Assembly (NCBI GenBank): GCA_003220855.1
Contig: QHTP01000021.1
Span: 1 to 43,146, forward strand
Origin: Gemmatimonadota bacterium
GTDB taxonomy: Bacteria > Gemmatimonadota > Gemmatimonadetes > Gemmatimonadales > GWC2-71-9
DNA length: 43,146 nucleotides
Direction of reading: 5' to 3'
In this document: positions 29,927 through 39,889 of the stretch, piece after piece
How the letters are laid out: the number at the start of each line of letters is the position of its first letter
Position numbering within the stretch: position 1 is the stretch's first letter
Notes under the pieces: generated by a model
Told to the model about the DNA's origin: nothing
What the model saw: the letters and a program-made list of their open reading frames with translations, nothing else
Database searches by the model: none
Program-made: the position numbers and the translations under genes

Positions 29927-31579
29927 TTGCGCCTCGCTACGCTCACGTTCTGCGTCACCGTCGTATGCGCTTCCCGCTCAGGGGCCCAAGGCACACGCGT
30001 AGAGATCACGGTATCACGGGCACTCCAGGCCGCGCCGGTCACCGGCCGCATGTACGTCTTCGTGAGCCGCAGCGACGACGTAGAGCCCCGCCTGCAGGTA
30101 CGGCACGAGAGCGACTGCACCCCGTTCTTCGGCGTCGACGTAACGGCGCTCCCGGCCGGTACGCCCGGCGTAATCGACGGCACGACGCTCGGGTACCCGT
30201 TGGCGAGCCTCAGGGAAATCCCCGCGGGGGACTACTACGTGCAGGGCCTGCTCAACGTCTACTCGGAGTTCCACCGGGCCGATGGGCACACCTTGTGGCT
30301 GCACGACGACCAGTGGGAGGGACAGCAGTTCAACCGGTCCCCCGGGAACCTCGTGAGCGAGGTGCGTAAAGTGCACCTCGAACCGGGGCGGCCGGACACC
30401 GTCCGGCTCGAGCTCACCCGCGCGCTGCCGCCGGTCGAGCTCCCGCCGGACACGAAGTGGGTGAAGCACATCAAGATCCGGAGCGAGATGCTCACCGCCT
30501 GGTGGGGACGTCCCATGTATCTGGGGGCCACCGTGCTGCTGCCGCGCGGCTACGAGACCGACACGGCGCGCCGCTACGCCACGGTGTACGAGCAGGGGCA
30601 TTTCAATCTCCGACCGCCGTTCGGATTCTCGTCCGATTCGAGCGTCGAAACGCCCGAGCAGCGGGCGGCCCGGCTGGCGCGCACCGCCCGCGAGCCCGGC
30701 TTCGAGTTCTATCAGGCGTGGCGCTCCCCTGCCTTCCCGCCCCTGATCGCCGTCACGTTCCAGCACCCGACGCCCTACTTCGACGACTCCTACGCCGTGA
30801 ACTCAGCGAACAACGGACCGTACGGCGACGCGATCCTGCGGGAGCTCATTCCCTACGTGGAGGAGCACTTCCGTATGATCCGGGCGCCCTGGGCACGCGT
30901 GCTCACGGGTGGCTCCACCGGCGGGTGGGAGGCGCTCGCCCTGCAGGTCTACCATCCCGACGTTTTCGGCGGAACGTGGGTGCTGTATCCGGACCCGGTC
31001 GACTTCCGGAGTTACGAGATCCCCGACATCTACGGCGACACGAGCGCATTCGTCCATCCCGTCGCCGGATGGATGAGCTACGACGTGCCGGCCGAGCAGG
31101 AGGTCACGGGACAGCCGCGTATCAGCGTGCGGCAGGAGAGCCAGTTCGAGGCGGTGCTCGGCAGCCACGCGCGCTCGGGCGAGCAGTTCGCGATCTGGGA
31201 GGCGACCTACGGTCCCGTCGGCCCCGACGGCTATCCCGCGGAGCTATGGGATCTCGCGACGGGCAAGATCGACCACGGCGTGGCCGAGTACTTCAAGGCG
31301 CACGACTACGACCTGCGCGACTATCTGGAGCGCAACTGGGGCACGCTCGCACCCAAGCTCAAGGGGCAGCTGCACGTGTTCGTGGGGGACATGGACACGT
31401 TCTATTTGAACCTCGCCGTCTATCGCCTCGAGGAGTTCCTCAAGCGGGCGCGTCCCGCAGCCGATGCCCTAGTCGCGTACGGGCGCCCGCTGAAGCCGCA
31501 CGGCTGGCAGCCGTGGACCAACGCGGAGCTGATGCGCATTATGGCCCGGCACATCGAGCGCCAGCGGCCGCGGCACTGA
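29927..31579 (+). CDS. Secreted esterase-like alpha/beta hydrolase
   Basis: 550 aa. A TTG start at 29927 (AGGA upstream) gives the signal MRLATLTFCVTVVCASRSGA. Residues ~20-165 form a beta-rich N-terminal domain. From ~185 onwards an esterase D/putative-esterase alpha/beta hydrolase follows. YLGATVLLPRGYETD is the opening strand. The nucleophile elbow VLTGGSTGGWEAL has GxSxG with Ser near residue 328. VFVGDMDTFYL is a good candidate for the acid, and KPHGWQPW for the catalytic His. It should act on periplasmic or extracellular esters or glycolipids; the substrate is unknown. It is 40 nt upstream of an M28 peptidase, probably one secreted-enzyme operon. Confidence 0.82.
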   Translation: MRLATLTFCVTVVCASRSGAQGTRVEITVSRALQAAPVTGRMYVFVSRSDDVEPRLQVRHESDCTPFFGVDVTALPAGTPGVIDGTTLGYPLASLREIPAGDYYVQGLLNVYSEFHRADGHTLWLHDDQWEGQQFNRSPGNLVSEVRKVHLEPGRPDTVRLELTRALPPVELPPDTKWVKHIKIRSEMLTAWWGRPMYLGATVLLPRGYETDTARRYATVYEQGHFNLRPPFGFSSDSSVETPEQRAARLARTAREPGFEFYQAWRSPAFPPLIAVTFQHPTPYFDDSYAVNSANNGPYGDAILRELIPYVEEHFRMIRAPWARVLTGGSTGGWEALALQVYHPDVFGGTWVLYPDPVDFRSYEIPDIYGDTSAFVHPVAGWMSYDVPAEQEVTGQPRISVRQESQFEAVLGSHARSGEQFAIWEATYGPVGPDGYPAELWDLATGKIDHGVAEYFKAHDYDLRDYLERNWGTLAPKLKGQLHVFVGDMDTFYLNLAVYRLEEFLKRARPAADALVAYGRPLKPHGWQPWTNAELMRIMARHIERQRPRH

Positions 31580-31619
31580 GCCCCCCCGGGTCGTCACGTC
31601 CTCTCGTTGGGAGATCCGC

Positions 31620-33311
31620 TTGCATCGCTGCCGCCTCCTGCTCCTCGCGCTGTGCACGCCGGCCGCCGCCGCGGCCCAGGGCGAGCTGCCGCGCACCCAC
31701 CGGCCCGCGCCGACGGTCCCGGCGATCACGCCCGGCGACTTGATGACTCGGCTGTATGTCCTCGCGGACGATTCGATGCAGGGGCGCGAGGCGGGAACCC
31801 CCGGCAATGCGAAAGCCACTGCCTACATCGCGGCCGAGATCAAGCGGGCGGGCCTCCTGCCGGGGGGAGACGACGGTACGTACTTCCAGACGATCCCGCT
31901 CAAGACGCGCACGTTCGACACGACGTCGACGTTCACGGTCGCGGGAGCTTCCCTGACCGCGTTTACCGACTACCTGGCGCTCGGGCCCCGGCCGCTCGAC
32001 AGCCAGTCGCTCGCGATCGTGTTCGGCGGCGTGGTCGGCGACTCGGCCGGGCTGATCGCGCCGGAGCAGGCGAGCGGCAAGCTGGTCGTGTTGCGGGTGC
32101 ACGGAGGGGGGCTGGGACTGCGCCCGCTGCGGGCCGCGCCGGGCGTGCCGGGCGCGGCGGCGGTCGCGCTCGTCGCCCTCGACAGTCTTCCCGCGCAGGC
32201 CCTCGCGTTCCTGCGGCGGCCGCGCACGGTGCTCGACGACAACCCCGCGGGCCAGGCCGCGCAGCCGCCGGTATTCCTGATCAGCGGCGCCACCGCGGCG
32301 AAGATGTTCACCACGCCCTTGGAGCAGCTCATGCCCGGTGCGGCCGGTACGACGGCGGCCGTCGCCGTGCGGTTCGACATCGTGCCGATCGCGGACCCCG
32401 CGCGCAACGTCGTCGGGATCGTGCCCGGCAGCGATCCGCAACTCAGGGGCGAGTACGTCGCCATCGGGGCGCACAACGATCACATCGGGTTCAGCGGCCG
32501 CGCCGTCGACCACGACTCGATCCGCATCTGGAATCACGTGGTGCGCCCGGAAGGCGCCGACGATGCCGGCAAGCAGGCCACCCCCGAGCAGCAGGCGCGC
32601 GTCGATTCCCTGCTCGCCCGGTTCCGCGCGGGACATCCGGGCGGGAGCCGCGCCGACTCGATCGCCAACGGCGCCGACGACGACGGCTCCGGCTCGGTGG
32701 CGGCGCTCGAGATCGCCGAGCGGATCGCGTCGCTCAAGCGCAAACCGAAGCGATCGATCCTGTTCGTGTGGCACACCGGTGAGGAGAAGGGGCTGCTCGG
32801 TTCGCGCTACTTCACGGATCACCCGACCGTGCCGCGCGACTCGATCGTCGCACAGCTGAACATGGACATGGTCGGCCGGGGCGCCGCGAGCGACGAGACC
32901 GGGCGCACCAAGGACGGAGCGGCGCTGCACGGCGGCCCCCGCTACCTGCAGCTCGTCGGCTCACGTCGCCTCTCGACCGAGCTGGGCGATCTAGTGGAGC
33001 AGGTCAATAGGGCGGGCCGCCACGGCCTCGTGTTCGACTACTCGATCGACGCCGACGGGCATCCGGCGAACATCTACTGCCGCTCGGACCACTACGAGTA
33101 CGCGCGCTACGGCATCCCGATCACGTTCTTCACCACCGGACTGCATTCCGACTACCACCAGGTGACCGACGAGCCCGAATACATCGACTACGAGCACATG
33201 GCGCGGGTCGCCAGCCTGGTCGAAGACGTCGCGGTGCGCGTCGCCGATCTGGATCACCGCGTGGTGGTGGATCACCCGAAGCCCGATCGTAACGCACCGT
33301 GCCGGCAGTAG
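31620..33311 (+). CDS. Secreted M28 family zinc aminopeptidase
   Basis: 563 aa. TTG 31620 preceded by GGGAG starts a signal peptide (LLLLALCTPAAAAAQ). Residues ~120-270 are a PA-like insert. The M28 di-zinc site is complete: His in AIGAHNDHIGF, bridging Asp in GADDDGSGSVAALE, catalytic and ligand Glu pair in WHTGEEKGLLGS, Asp in QLNMDMVG and His in FTTGLHSDYHQ. It is expected to release N-terminal residues from peptides outside the cytoplasm. About 60 residues are inserted between the first His and the Asp motif, a common variation in this family. The 168 nt after the stop hold no gene I can support. Confidence 0.93.
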   Translation: MHRCRLLLLALCTPAAAAAQGELPRTHRPAPTVPAITPGDLMTRLYVLADDSMQGREAGTPGNAKATAYIAAEIKRAGLLPGGDDGTYFQTIPLKTRTFDTTSTFTVAGASLTAFTDYLALGPRPLDSQSLAIVFGGVVGDSAGLIAPEQASGKLVVLRVHGGGLGLRPLRAAPGVPGAAAVALVALDSLPAQALAFLRRPRTVLDDNPAGQAAQPPVFLISGATAAKMFTTPLEQLMPGAAGTTAAVAVRFDIVPIADPARNVVGIVPGSDPQLRGEYVAIGAHNDHIGFSGRAVDHDSIRIWNHVVRPEGADDAGKQATPEQQARVDSLLARFRAGHPGGSRADSIANGADDDGSGSVAALEIAERIASLKRKPKRSILFVWHTGEEKGLLGSRYFTDHPTVPRDSIVAQLNMDMVGRGAASDETGRTKDGAALHGGPRYLQLVGSRRLSTELGDLVEQVNRAGRHGLVFDYSIDADGHPANIYCRSDHYEYARYGIPITFFTTGLHSDYHQVTDEPEYIDYEHMARVASLVEDVAVRVADLDHRVVVDHPKPDRNAPCRQ

Positions 33312-33479
33312 CCGTCGGCCCGCCGAGCCAGGTGATGCGATGGAGCAGCAGCCGCTTGCATAGATGCTGCGCCGGCGCAACGTCGCGCTGCGCATCGACA
33401 CCGTATTCGCTTGGGGGGCATCGTGTTGCGGACGCCGTCGCGGCGTGCGCGGGACTTGCAGCGGCATCGCCACGCATCC

Positions 33480-34091
33480 ATGACCCACGACACGAGAGAG
33501 TGGCTCTGTTTCGGCCGGGCATGTTGCAGGGCTCACGCACCGCTGCGCGTGGGGGTCACGGGATTGTTGCGACTCGCGCGGGCGGCCTTCCCGCGTCACG
33601 TGCTGCGGCAGCGGTGGATCCGCTATCGGATCGACCTCGCTGACACCCCCCCTGCGCCTCCACACGTGCGCCTGACGCGCGTGACCGACCCGATCATCGG
33701 TGCGCTGCGCCAGCGTCCCGACCGAGCGGAGACCAACTTCAAGTCGGGATTGCGGCTCTGGGATGAGGGGCTGCGGCGCGCGTACATCTGGATCGGCCCG
33801 GACGGCCCGCAGTGCATCCAGTGGCTCCTCCTGCCGGAGCACAATCGTCAGCTGCGGCAGTTGAGCGAGTGGGCGGGACTATATCCGCCGCTGTCGCGCG
33901 GCACGGGGCAGGTGGACAACCTGTTCGCGTTCTCGGCGGCGCGGCTTTCCAGCGTCACCACGGAGTTCGCGTACGCGCTCTACGACGAGGCGCGGCGGGC
34001 CGGGTTGCAGCTGCTCGTCACCCATATCCACGAGAGCGACCGGGCGGCGCGTGCTTGGGCGGAGGCGCGACCTCGCCCGGCAGCCAGCCTA
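33480..34091 (+). pseudogene. Truncated GNAT-like acetyltransferase gene
   Basis: The frame from ATG 33480 (or GTG 33549) codes a protein with IRYRIDLADTP, LRLWDEGLRRAYIWIG, QVDNLFAFSAARLSSVTTEF and LQLLVTHIHESDRAARAWAE. The last segment resembles the N-x-A-A-x-x-W/Y-x-x-x-G-F helix near the end of GNAT folds, but the final GF and strands are missing. Coding character stops around 34070, 20 nt before the convergent tolC stop. The open frame merely continues antisense through tolC to 35369. So the 3' end appears lost, perhaps when the RND operon arrived. The family assignment is tentative. Confidence 0.45.
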
Positions 34092-35348
34092 GCGGAACAG
34101 CCGGCGTCCGAGGATCGCTTCGAGACCGGCGAGGGCGAGTCGCGTGGCGTAGCGCGTCTGGACGACGTCCGATCCCGCCTGTGTCAACTGTACTTGCGCG
34201 TCCACCAGCTCGAGGATCGTTGCCGCCCCCGCGCGGTAGCGCCGGTCCTGCACGCGGAAATTCTCGGCGGCGGTCGCGAGGGCGCGGATCGACAGGGCGT
34301 AATTGTCGCGCGCCGTGGTGTAGGTCTCGTACGCCTCGGTGACATCGCGTCGCGCGGCGCGCTCGCCGTCTTCCCGGGCTGCGCGCGCCACGTCGCGGTT
34401 CACGCGCGCCTCGCTGATCGCGATCTCCCGCGCGCCGCCGGTCCAGATCGGCATGCTCACGCGGAACGTGACGAGCGACAGGCTTCGCGCCTCGGGAAAG
34501 AAATGGGTGTCGAAGTGCTCGTTCTCTCCGAAGAGCGTCAGCTCGGGGAGATATGTGCCGCGGACACCGGCGAGCAGCGCGGACGCGGCGCGCTCGTTGG
34601 CGCGGGCGATGCGGAACTGCGGCCCCTCGTGCAGAGCGAGGCGCACGCCTTCCTCGAGCGAGATCGGCAGCGCCGGCGCCGGGAGCGTGTCGAGCGGTTG
34701 AGCGGCCACCGGTCCCGACGCGCCCACCCGCCGGCCCAGCTGGAGCCGGGCCACGGCGAGCGACACCGCCTGGCGGGCGGAGTCGATCTCGGCGCGCGTC
34801 TCTTCCAACGCCACCTGGAGCGAGTCCGTCTGGACGGCCACGCCCTGGGTGACGCGGGCGCGCGCCACCGCCAGCTGCTCCCGCGCCCGGTTCAGCCGCT
34901 CCGTGGCGACCCGCAACAGCTCCTGGTTCGCCAGGACGTCGTAGTAGTCCGCCTCCGTCGCCATGGCGGTCTGGAAGCGCTGCGCCAGCTCCCCGGCCGC
35001 CGCGGCCTCGTGCCCGGCGTCGGTCACCGCGAGATCGGCGATCTTTCGCACGGAGAGGACCTCGTAGCTCGCCGCGACATGGGTCGTCACCGCGCTGATC
35101 CCCGGCTGACCCGTGCCCGCGTTGAAGAACGGGGACGAGTACTTCGTGGCGTCCACCCCCACTTCGAGAGACGGCACAATGAAGGCGAGCCGGGCCGCGC
35201 GCCGCGCCCAGGCGGCGTTGTCCACCTGTCCCAGCGCGCCGACGTATGCCGGATCGAGCCGGGCGGCGCGCGCGATCGCCTCGCCCAGGGAGACGCTCGG
35301 CAGCGTGTCGACCGCCAGTGGCAGGGCGATCGCCAGCACGCCCAACAT
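34089..35348 (-). CDS. TolC family outer-membrane efflux channel
   Basis: 419 aa with an N-terminal signal (MLGVLAIALPLAVDTLPS) and two OEP repeats. SLGEAIARAARLDPAY and ISLEEGVRLALHEGPQF open repeats one and two. The long heptad helices (ANQELLRVATERLNRAREQL, VNRDVARAAREDGERAARRD) form the periplasmic tunnel, and FRVSMPIWTGG and LELVDAQVQLTQAG are typical TolC signatures. It provides the outer-membrane exit duct for the RND pump. Its ATG overlaps the adaptor stop as TGATG, so it is translated in series with the pump genes. Confidence 0.92.
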   Translation of the reverse strand: MLGVLAIALPLAVDTLPSVSLGEAIARAARLDPAYVGALGQVDNAAWARRAARLAFIVPSLEVGVDATKYSSPFFNAGTGQPGISAVTTHVAASYEVLSVRKIADLAVTDAGHEAAAAGELAQRFQTAMATEADYYDVLANQELLRVATERLNRAREQLAVARARVTQGVAVQTDSLQVALEETRAEIDSARQAVSLAVARLQLGRRVGASGPVAAQPLDTLPAPALPISLEEGVRLALHEGPQFRIARANERAASALLAGVRGTYLPELTLFGENEHFDTHFFPEARSLSLVTFRVSMPIWTGGAREIAISEARVNRDVARAAREDGERAARRDVTEAYETYTTARDNYALSIRALATAAENFRVQDRRYRAGAATILELVDAQVQLTQAGSDVVQTRYATRLALAGLEAILGRRLFR

Positions 35349-36466
35349 CAGTGCGGCTCCACCGGCTGAACCCGCGCGCCCTCGGCAACGCTCTCCCCCA
35401 GGTTCAGGGCGACGCGCTCGCCCGGCACGACGCCGCCGGCGATCTCCGCGCTCTGGCCGTCGTCGCGGGCCACGACCACGCGCCGGAACGCGACGCGGTC
35501 GGCCGAATCGACCACGGCGACGAGGGTGGTGTCGCCGCGCACGATCAGTGCGCCCGCCGGCAGCTCCGGGTAGCCCCGCCCCTTGGCGGCGAGCTTCACC
35601 GTCACGTAGCTCCCGGGGAAAATGCCGCCGCCCCGGTTCTCGAGGTCCACCTCGGCGAGCAGCGTGCGCGTGCGCGGGTCGAGCAACCCGCTGACCCGCG
35701 TCACCCGCGAAACGAGCCGGACCTCCGGCCGGTCGGGGACGGTGATCTCCGCGGGCGTGCCGACGCCCACGAGGGGGGCATCCTGCTGGTCCACGTAGGC
35801 GTACACCCGCAGCCGGCCCGTCTCCGACACCGTGAGGACCGGGAGCGCCCCCGTCTGCGCGTTGGTCGCGTTCTGCATCAGCGCCCCGGGATCGGCGTAG
35901 CGGGCGGTGACGCGTCCGGTGAACGGCGCCCGGAGGACCTCGTACGACTTGAGGGTCTCGATGGCTTTGAGGTTGGCCTCGGCGACGGCCGCGTCGGTCT
36001 CGTAACGCTCCGCCTCCTGCGTCGAGCTGGCGTTCTGTTTCGCGAGGGCGCGGAACCGGTCGGCGTTGACCCGTTTGTTGCGCGCGTCGGCGAGCGCCGC
36101 CTCGTATTGCTGATCCAGCTCGGGCGACTCGATCACCGCGAGCTCCTGGCCCGCCGCCACGTCGTCGCCCTTGTCGACCAGGATCTGCCGCAAGTAGCCG
36201 CTCACTTTGGCGTACAGCGTGACGGCCGCGTAGGGCCGCGCCTCGCCCAGGAGCGTGAGGGTCTGCACACCCTGCGGCGCCGTCACGCGCGCCACGCGCA
36301 CGTGGGGCCCCGCCGCCACGTCGGCGGCGCGCGCCCGCCCCTCCGCGCGCACCAGGCTCACCTTGCGGGCGAGCAGCCCGGCGACGATGGCGACCGACGC
36401 CACCATCGACACCACGCCCCCGACGAACAGCCGCCGGCCGGATCGCGACTGACGCAATTCGGTCAT
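35348..36466 (-). CDS. RND efflux periplasmic adaptor (membrane fusion protein)
   Basis: 372-aa HlyD/AcrA-type adaptor. A membrane anchor at residues ~10-33 (VGGVVSMVASVAIVAGLL) is followed by the lipoyl half-motifs VTLYAKVSGYLRQILVDKG and LRAPFTGRVTARYADPG, a helical hairpin between them (~115-165), and beta-barrel and membrane-proximal domains (VSETGRLRVYAYVDQQDAP, LPAGALIVRGDTTLVAVV). ATG 36466 overlaps the permease stop by one base (TGATG). It bridges the inner-membrane RND pump and TolC. Confidence 0.93.
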   Translation of the reverse strand: MTELRQSRSGRRLFVGGVVSMVASVAIVAGLLARKVSLVRAEGRARAADVAAGPHVRVARVTAPQGVQTLTLLGEARPYAAVTLYAKVSGYLRQILVDKGDDVAAGQELAVIESPELDQQYEAALADARNKRVNADRFRALAKQNASSTQEAERYETDAAVAEANLKAIETLKSYEVLRAPFTGRVTARYADPGALMQNATNAQTGALPVLTVSETGRLRVYAYVDQQDAPLVGVGTPAEITVPDRPEVRLVSRVTRVSGLLDPRTRTLLAEVDLENRGGGIFPGSYVTVKLAAKGRGYPELPAGALIVRGDTTLVAVVDSADRVAFRRVVVARDDGQSAEIAGGVVPGERVALNLGESVAEGARVQPVEPH

Positions 36467-39400
36467 CACGCTTCCCCTCTCTCTTCCGCCAGGAACCGCT
36501 CGTCCAGCAGGTGGCTGGTCGGCGGCTCGGTACGGATCAAGGAATACACGACAGGGACCACGAACAGCGTGGCCGCGGTCGCGAGCAGCAGCCCCCCGAT
36601 GACCGCGCGACCGAGTGGCGCGTTCTGCTCGCCCCCCTCGCCCAGCCCCACGGCCATCGGGACCATCCCGATGACCATCGCCAGCGCCGTCATCAGCACA
36701 GGGCGCAGCCGGGTCTTCCCCGCTTCGAGCGCGGCGCCGAGGGCGTCGCCCGCCGTCTCCACCCGCCGGTCGTTGGCGAAGCTCACGAGGAGGATCGAGT
36801 TGGACACCGCGATGCCCACCGCCATGATCGAGCCCATCAGCGATTCGACGTTCAGCGTCGTGCCGGTGAGGGCGAGCATCCAGAGGATGCCCACCAACGC
36901 GCCCGGCACGGCGGCCATGATGATGAACGGATCGAGCCAAGACTGAAACAACACCACCATCAAGCAGTACACCAGCACGATCGCCAGAATCAGGCCCATT
37001 CCCAGGCTCCGGAACGACGCCGTCATCACCTCGCCCTGCCCGCGCACCGTGATGCGCATGCCGGGCGGCAGCGGACCGAGCGCGGCGATGCGCGAGCGGA
37101 TGTCGCGCACCACGCCACCGAGGTCCCGACCCTCCACCCCCGCCTCGACGTCGAGCACCCGCTGCACCGTATAGTGGCTCACCACACCGGGAGCCGCGCC
37201 GGGCGACACGCTGGCCACGTTGCCCAGCATCACCGCGGGCGCTTCGGGCTGCTCGGCCAGGGCTGGCGCGCCGCTCGGATCCGCCGGCCGGCCCGATGCC
37301 GGCGTGAGCGGCGTGGCGAGCAGACTCGGCACCGATGCCAGGCGGGCGATCGGCGTCTGCACCGCCACGGCATAGTTCACGTTGTTCGCCGGGTTCAAGA
37401 AGAACGACGGCGCGATCAGCCCGCTCGACGAGAGGGAGATGAGCATGCTGTTCGCCACGTCCCGTTGGGTCAGCCCCAACTGCGCGGCGCGCACCCGATC
37501 CACGTTCACCTTGAGCGCGGGATAGTCGAGCACCTGCGCCACGTGTACATCCACGGCGCCCGGCACCGTGCGGATGGCGTCACGCAGCCGCCGGGCGACT
37601 TCATAGGAGCGCGCCAGGTTGGCCCCTTCGATTTGCACGTCCACCGGCGCCGACACGCCGAAGTTCAGCACCTGGCTCACGATGTCCGCCGGCTGGAAGT
37701 AGAAGCTCGAGCCCGGGAACTCCGCCGGCAGCGCCGCCCGCAACGCCCGCATGTAGCGCTCCGTCGGTCGATGCCCCGGCTTGAGCGCGATCAGCAGTTC
37801 CGCGTCCATGGCCCCGATGTTGTCGGTGGGCACGAACGCCAGGTTGTAGAACAGCGGCACCCCGATCATGTCATTCACGGTCTCGAGCTCGTCCGCGGGG
37901 ATCGTCTCGCGGATGCGGCGTTCCACCTGCGCCACCAGCCGCTCGGTCTCCTCGATGCGGGTGCCGGCAGGGGCCCGGAAGTGCAACTTCATGAGCCCCG
38001 CGTCGACCGCGGGGAAGAAGTCCGTCCCCACCACCGTGAGCAGCGCGGCCCCGCTCAGCGCCAGCACCAATGCCAGGACCAGCGTAAAGCGGCGGTGGGC
38101 CAGCACGGTCTCGAGCGCACGGCCGTACCCGGCCTGGAACCGATCCCACAGCTCGTCCCGTTTGCGCTGCAACACCGAGGGCGTTGCCGCCGCGTGCTCT
38201 TCGCCCGGCATCAGCAGCCGGGCCAGGAGCGGCACCAGCGTCCGCGACAACACGTAGGACGCGAGCATCGCGAACACCACGGCGAGCGCGAGCGGCGTGA
38301 ACAGGTACTTGGCCGGCCCGTACAAGAGCGCCACCGGGAAGAACACGATGCAGATCGCCAGGGTGGCCACGATCGCGGGCACGGCCACCTGCCGGGCTCC
38401 ATCCAGCACGGCGACCGTGAGCGGCTTTCCCAGGGCGCGGTTGCGATGGATGTTCTCGATCGCCACGGTGGCGTCGTCCACCAGCATTCCGATCGCGAGT
38501 GCCAGTCCGCCCAACGTCATGATGTTGATCGTCTGGTTCGTGAACTTGAGTCCCAGGAACGCCGTGAAGATGGCGAGCGGGATCGACGTCGACACGATGA
38601 CCACGCTGCGCCAGCTGCCGAGGAACGCGAAGATCATCAGCGAGACCAGCACCGACGCGAGGATCGCCTCGCGCACCACGCCGGAGATCGCGGCCCGCAC
38701 GAACAGCGACTGATCGAAGTCGATCTTCAGGTCGAGCCCCTCCGGGGCCACCGCCTGAATCGCGGGGATCGCCCGGCGGGTGGCTTCGACCACCGCGAGC
38801 GTCGACGCGTCGGCGTGCTTCAGGATGGCGAGATACGTGGCGCGCTTGCCGTTCACGCGCACGATGTTGGATTGCGGCGCGTAGCTGTCGGACACGCGGG
38901 CCACGTCTCCCAACAGCACGGGCGCCCCGTTCACCACCTTGAGCGGAATCCGCTCGAACTCGGCCACCGCCGACGGGCTCGAGTTCAACGCCACGTTGTA
39001 TTCCGTCGAGCCGACGCGCGCCGTACCGGCGGGGACGATGACGTTCGACACCTGCAGCGCGCCGACCACGTCGGCCGGCGACAGCCCCTTCCCCGCCAGG
39101 GCCTGCGGGTCGATGTCGATCGAGACCTGACGCTGCCGGCCGCCGAACGGCGCCGGCGTCGACAGCCCCGGAATCGTGAACAGCCGCACCCGGATGAAGT
39201 TCAGCCCATAGTCGAAGATGCGGTCCTCGGGGAGCGTCGCGCTCGAGGCCGTGAGCTGGGCCACCGGTACGTTGGAGGCGTTGAACTGCACCAGCGTGGG
39301 CGGCTGCATCCCCGGCGGCGCGATGCGCAGGATGGTGCTCGAAAGCGCCCCGATCTGCGCGATGGCGCCGCCGATGTCCGTCCCGGGCTGGAAGTAGATC

Positions 39401-39678
39401 TTCAGCAGCCCGATCCCGGGGATCGACTGGGACTCGATGCGCTCGATCCCGTTGACCGTGGTCGAGAAGCCGCGCTCGCTGATGATCACCACGCGCCGCT
39501 CCATCTCCTCGGCCGAGAGCCCCGGATAGTTCCACACGACGGCGACCACCGGAATGTCGATGGCGGGGAAGATGTCCACGATCATGCGCGTGAGCGACAA
39601 CGTGCCCAGGACGAGAATGAGCAGCGCCATGACGGCAATGGTGTAAGGTCGGCGCAGCGCCAACCGGACGATCCACAT
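36466..39678 (-). CDS. RND family efflux permease (AcrB/HAE1-like)
   Basis: 1070-aa proton-driven drug or lipid exporter with 12 transmembrane segments and two large periplasmic loops. The start MWIVRLALRRPYTIAVMALL has AAGGAG 6 nt upstream of ATG 39678. IVDIFPAIDIPVVAVVWNYPG is the conserved first-loop entry. The proton-relay pair is in TM4, GMLVDDATVAIEN (both Asp). In TM10 the usual Lys of GxxxKNxIL is replaced: GIAVSNSILLVSFAND. A Pro/Ala-rich insertion near residues 795-815 is unusual. The specificity cannot be read. A TAGTTT box lies ~80 nt upstream. Confidence 0.92.
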   Translation of the reverse strand: MWIVRLALRRPYTIAVMALLILVLGTLSLTRMIVDIFPAIDIPVVAVVWNYPGLSAEEMERRVVIISERGFSTTVNGIERIESQSIPGIGLLKIYFQPGTDIGGAIAQIGALSSTILRIAPPGMQPPTLVQFNASNVPVAQLTASSATLPEDRIFDYGLNFIRVRLFTIPGLSTPAPFGGRQRQVSIDIDPQALAGKGLSPADVVGALQVSNVIVPAGTARVGSTEYNVALNSSPSAVAEFERIPLKVVNGAPVLLGDVARVSDSYAPQSNIVRVNGKRATYLAILKHADASTLAVVEATRRAIPAIQAVAPEGLDLKIDFDQSLFVRAAISGVVREAILASVLVSLMIFAFLGSWRSVVIVSTSIPLAIFTAFLGLKFTNQTINIMTLGGLALAIGMLVDDATVAIENIHRNRALGKPLTVAVLDGARQVAVPAIVATLAICIVFFPVALLYGPAKYLFTPLALAVVFAMLASYVLSRTLVPLLARLLMPGEEHAAATPSVLQRKRDELWDRFQAGYGRALETVLAHRRFTLVLALVLALSGAALLTVVGTDFFPAVDAGLMKLHFRAPAGTRIEETERLVAQVERRIRETIPADELETVNDMIGVPLFYNLAFVPTDNIGAMDAELLIALKPGHRPTERYMRALRAALPAEFPGSSFYFQPADIVSQVLNFGVSAPVDVQIEGANLARSYEVARRLRDAIRTVPGAVDVHVAQVLDYPALKVNVDRVRAAQLGLTQRDVANSMLISLSSSGLIAPSFFLNPANNVNYAVAVQTPIARLASVPSLLATPLTPASGRPADPSGAPALAEQPEAPAVMLGNVASVSPGAAPGVVSHYTVQRVLDVEAGVEGRDLGGVVRDIRSRIAALGPLPPGMRITVRGQGEVMTASFRSLGMGLILAIVLVYCLMVVLFQSWLDPFIIMAAVPGALVGILWMLALTGTTLNVESLMGSIMAVGIAVSNSILLVSFANDRRVETAGDALGAALEAGKTRLRPVLMTALAMVIGMVPMAVGLGEGGEQNAPLGRAVIGGLLLATAATLFVVPVVYSLIRTEPPTSHLLDERFLAEERGEA

Positions 39679-39757
39679 GCGACGCTCCTTCGGGCTGATC
39701 GGCGAACGACAGGGCGGTTTCGAACAACGCACCGCGCTGCACCCAAGTTCCGCGGGA

Positions 39758-39763
39758 AAACTA
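39758..39763 (-). promoter_or_regulatory. TAGTTT -10-like box for the RND operon
   Basis: On the minus strand TAGTTTT fits TAnnTTT and lies 79 nt before the permease ATG in the divergent 211-nt gap with the BNR-repeat gene. No convincing -33/-35 element and no operator are seen. Confidence 0.35.
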
Positions 39764-39889
39764 CCCCGTTTCGCAGACGCCTGGCGTGGCGCGAGGGCCA
39801 CGGCCGCCTTGCAACACCATGCCCCGCTGGCGCCGGCGAGCCTTCGGCGCCATGCTATCCCTCCCCCGCGCTCGAGGGTTCAGTCACGC

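Noticed and set aside
34092..35369. C-terminal extension of the GNAT-like frame
   Set aside because: Past 34091 the frame is exactly antisense to tolC and codes Arg-rich sequence, so it is treated as read-through, not protein.
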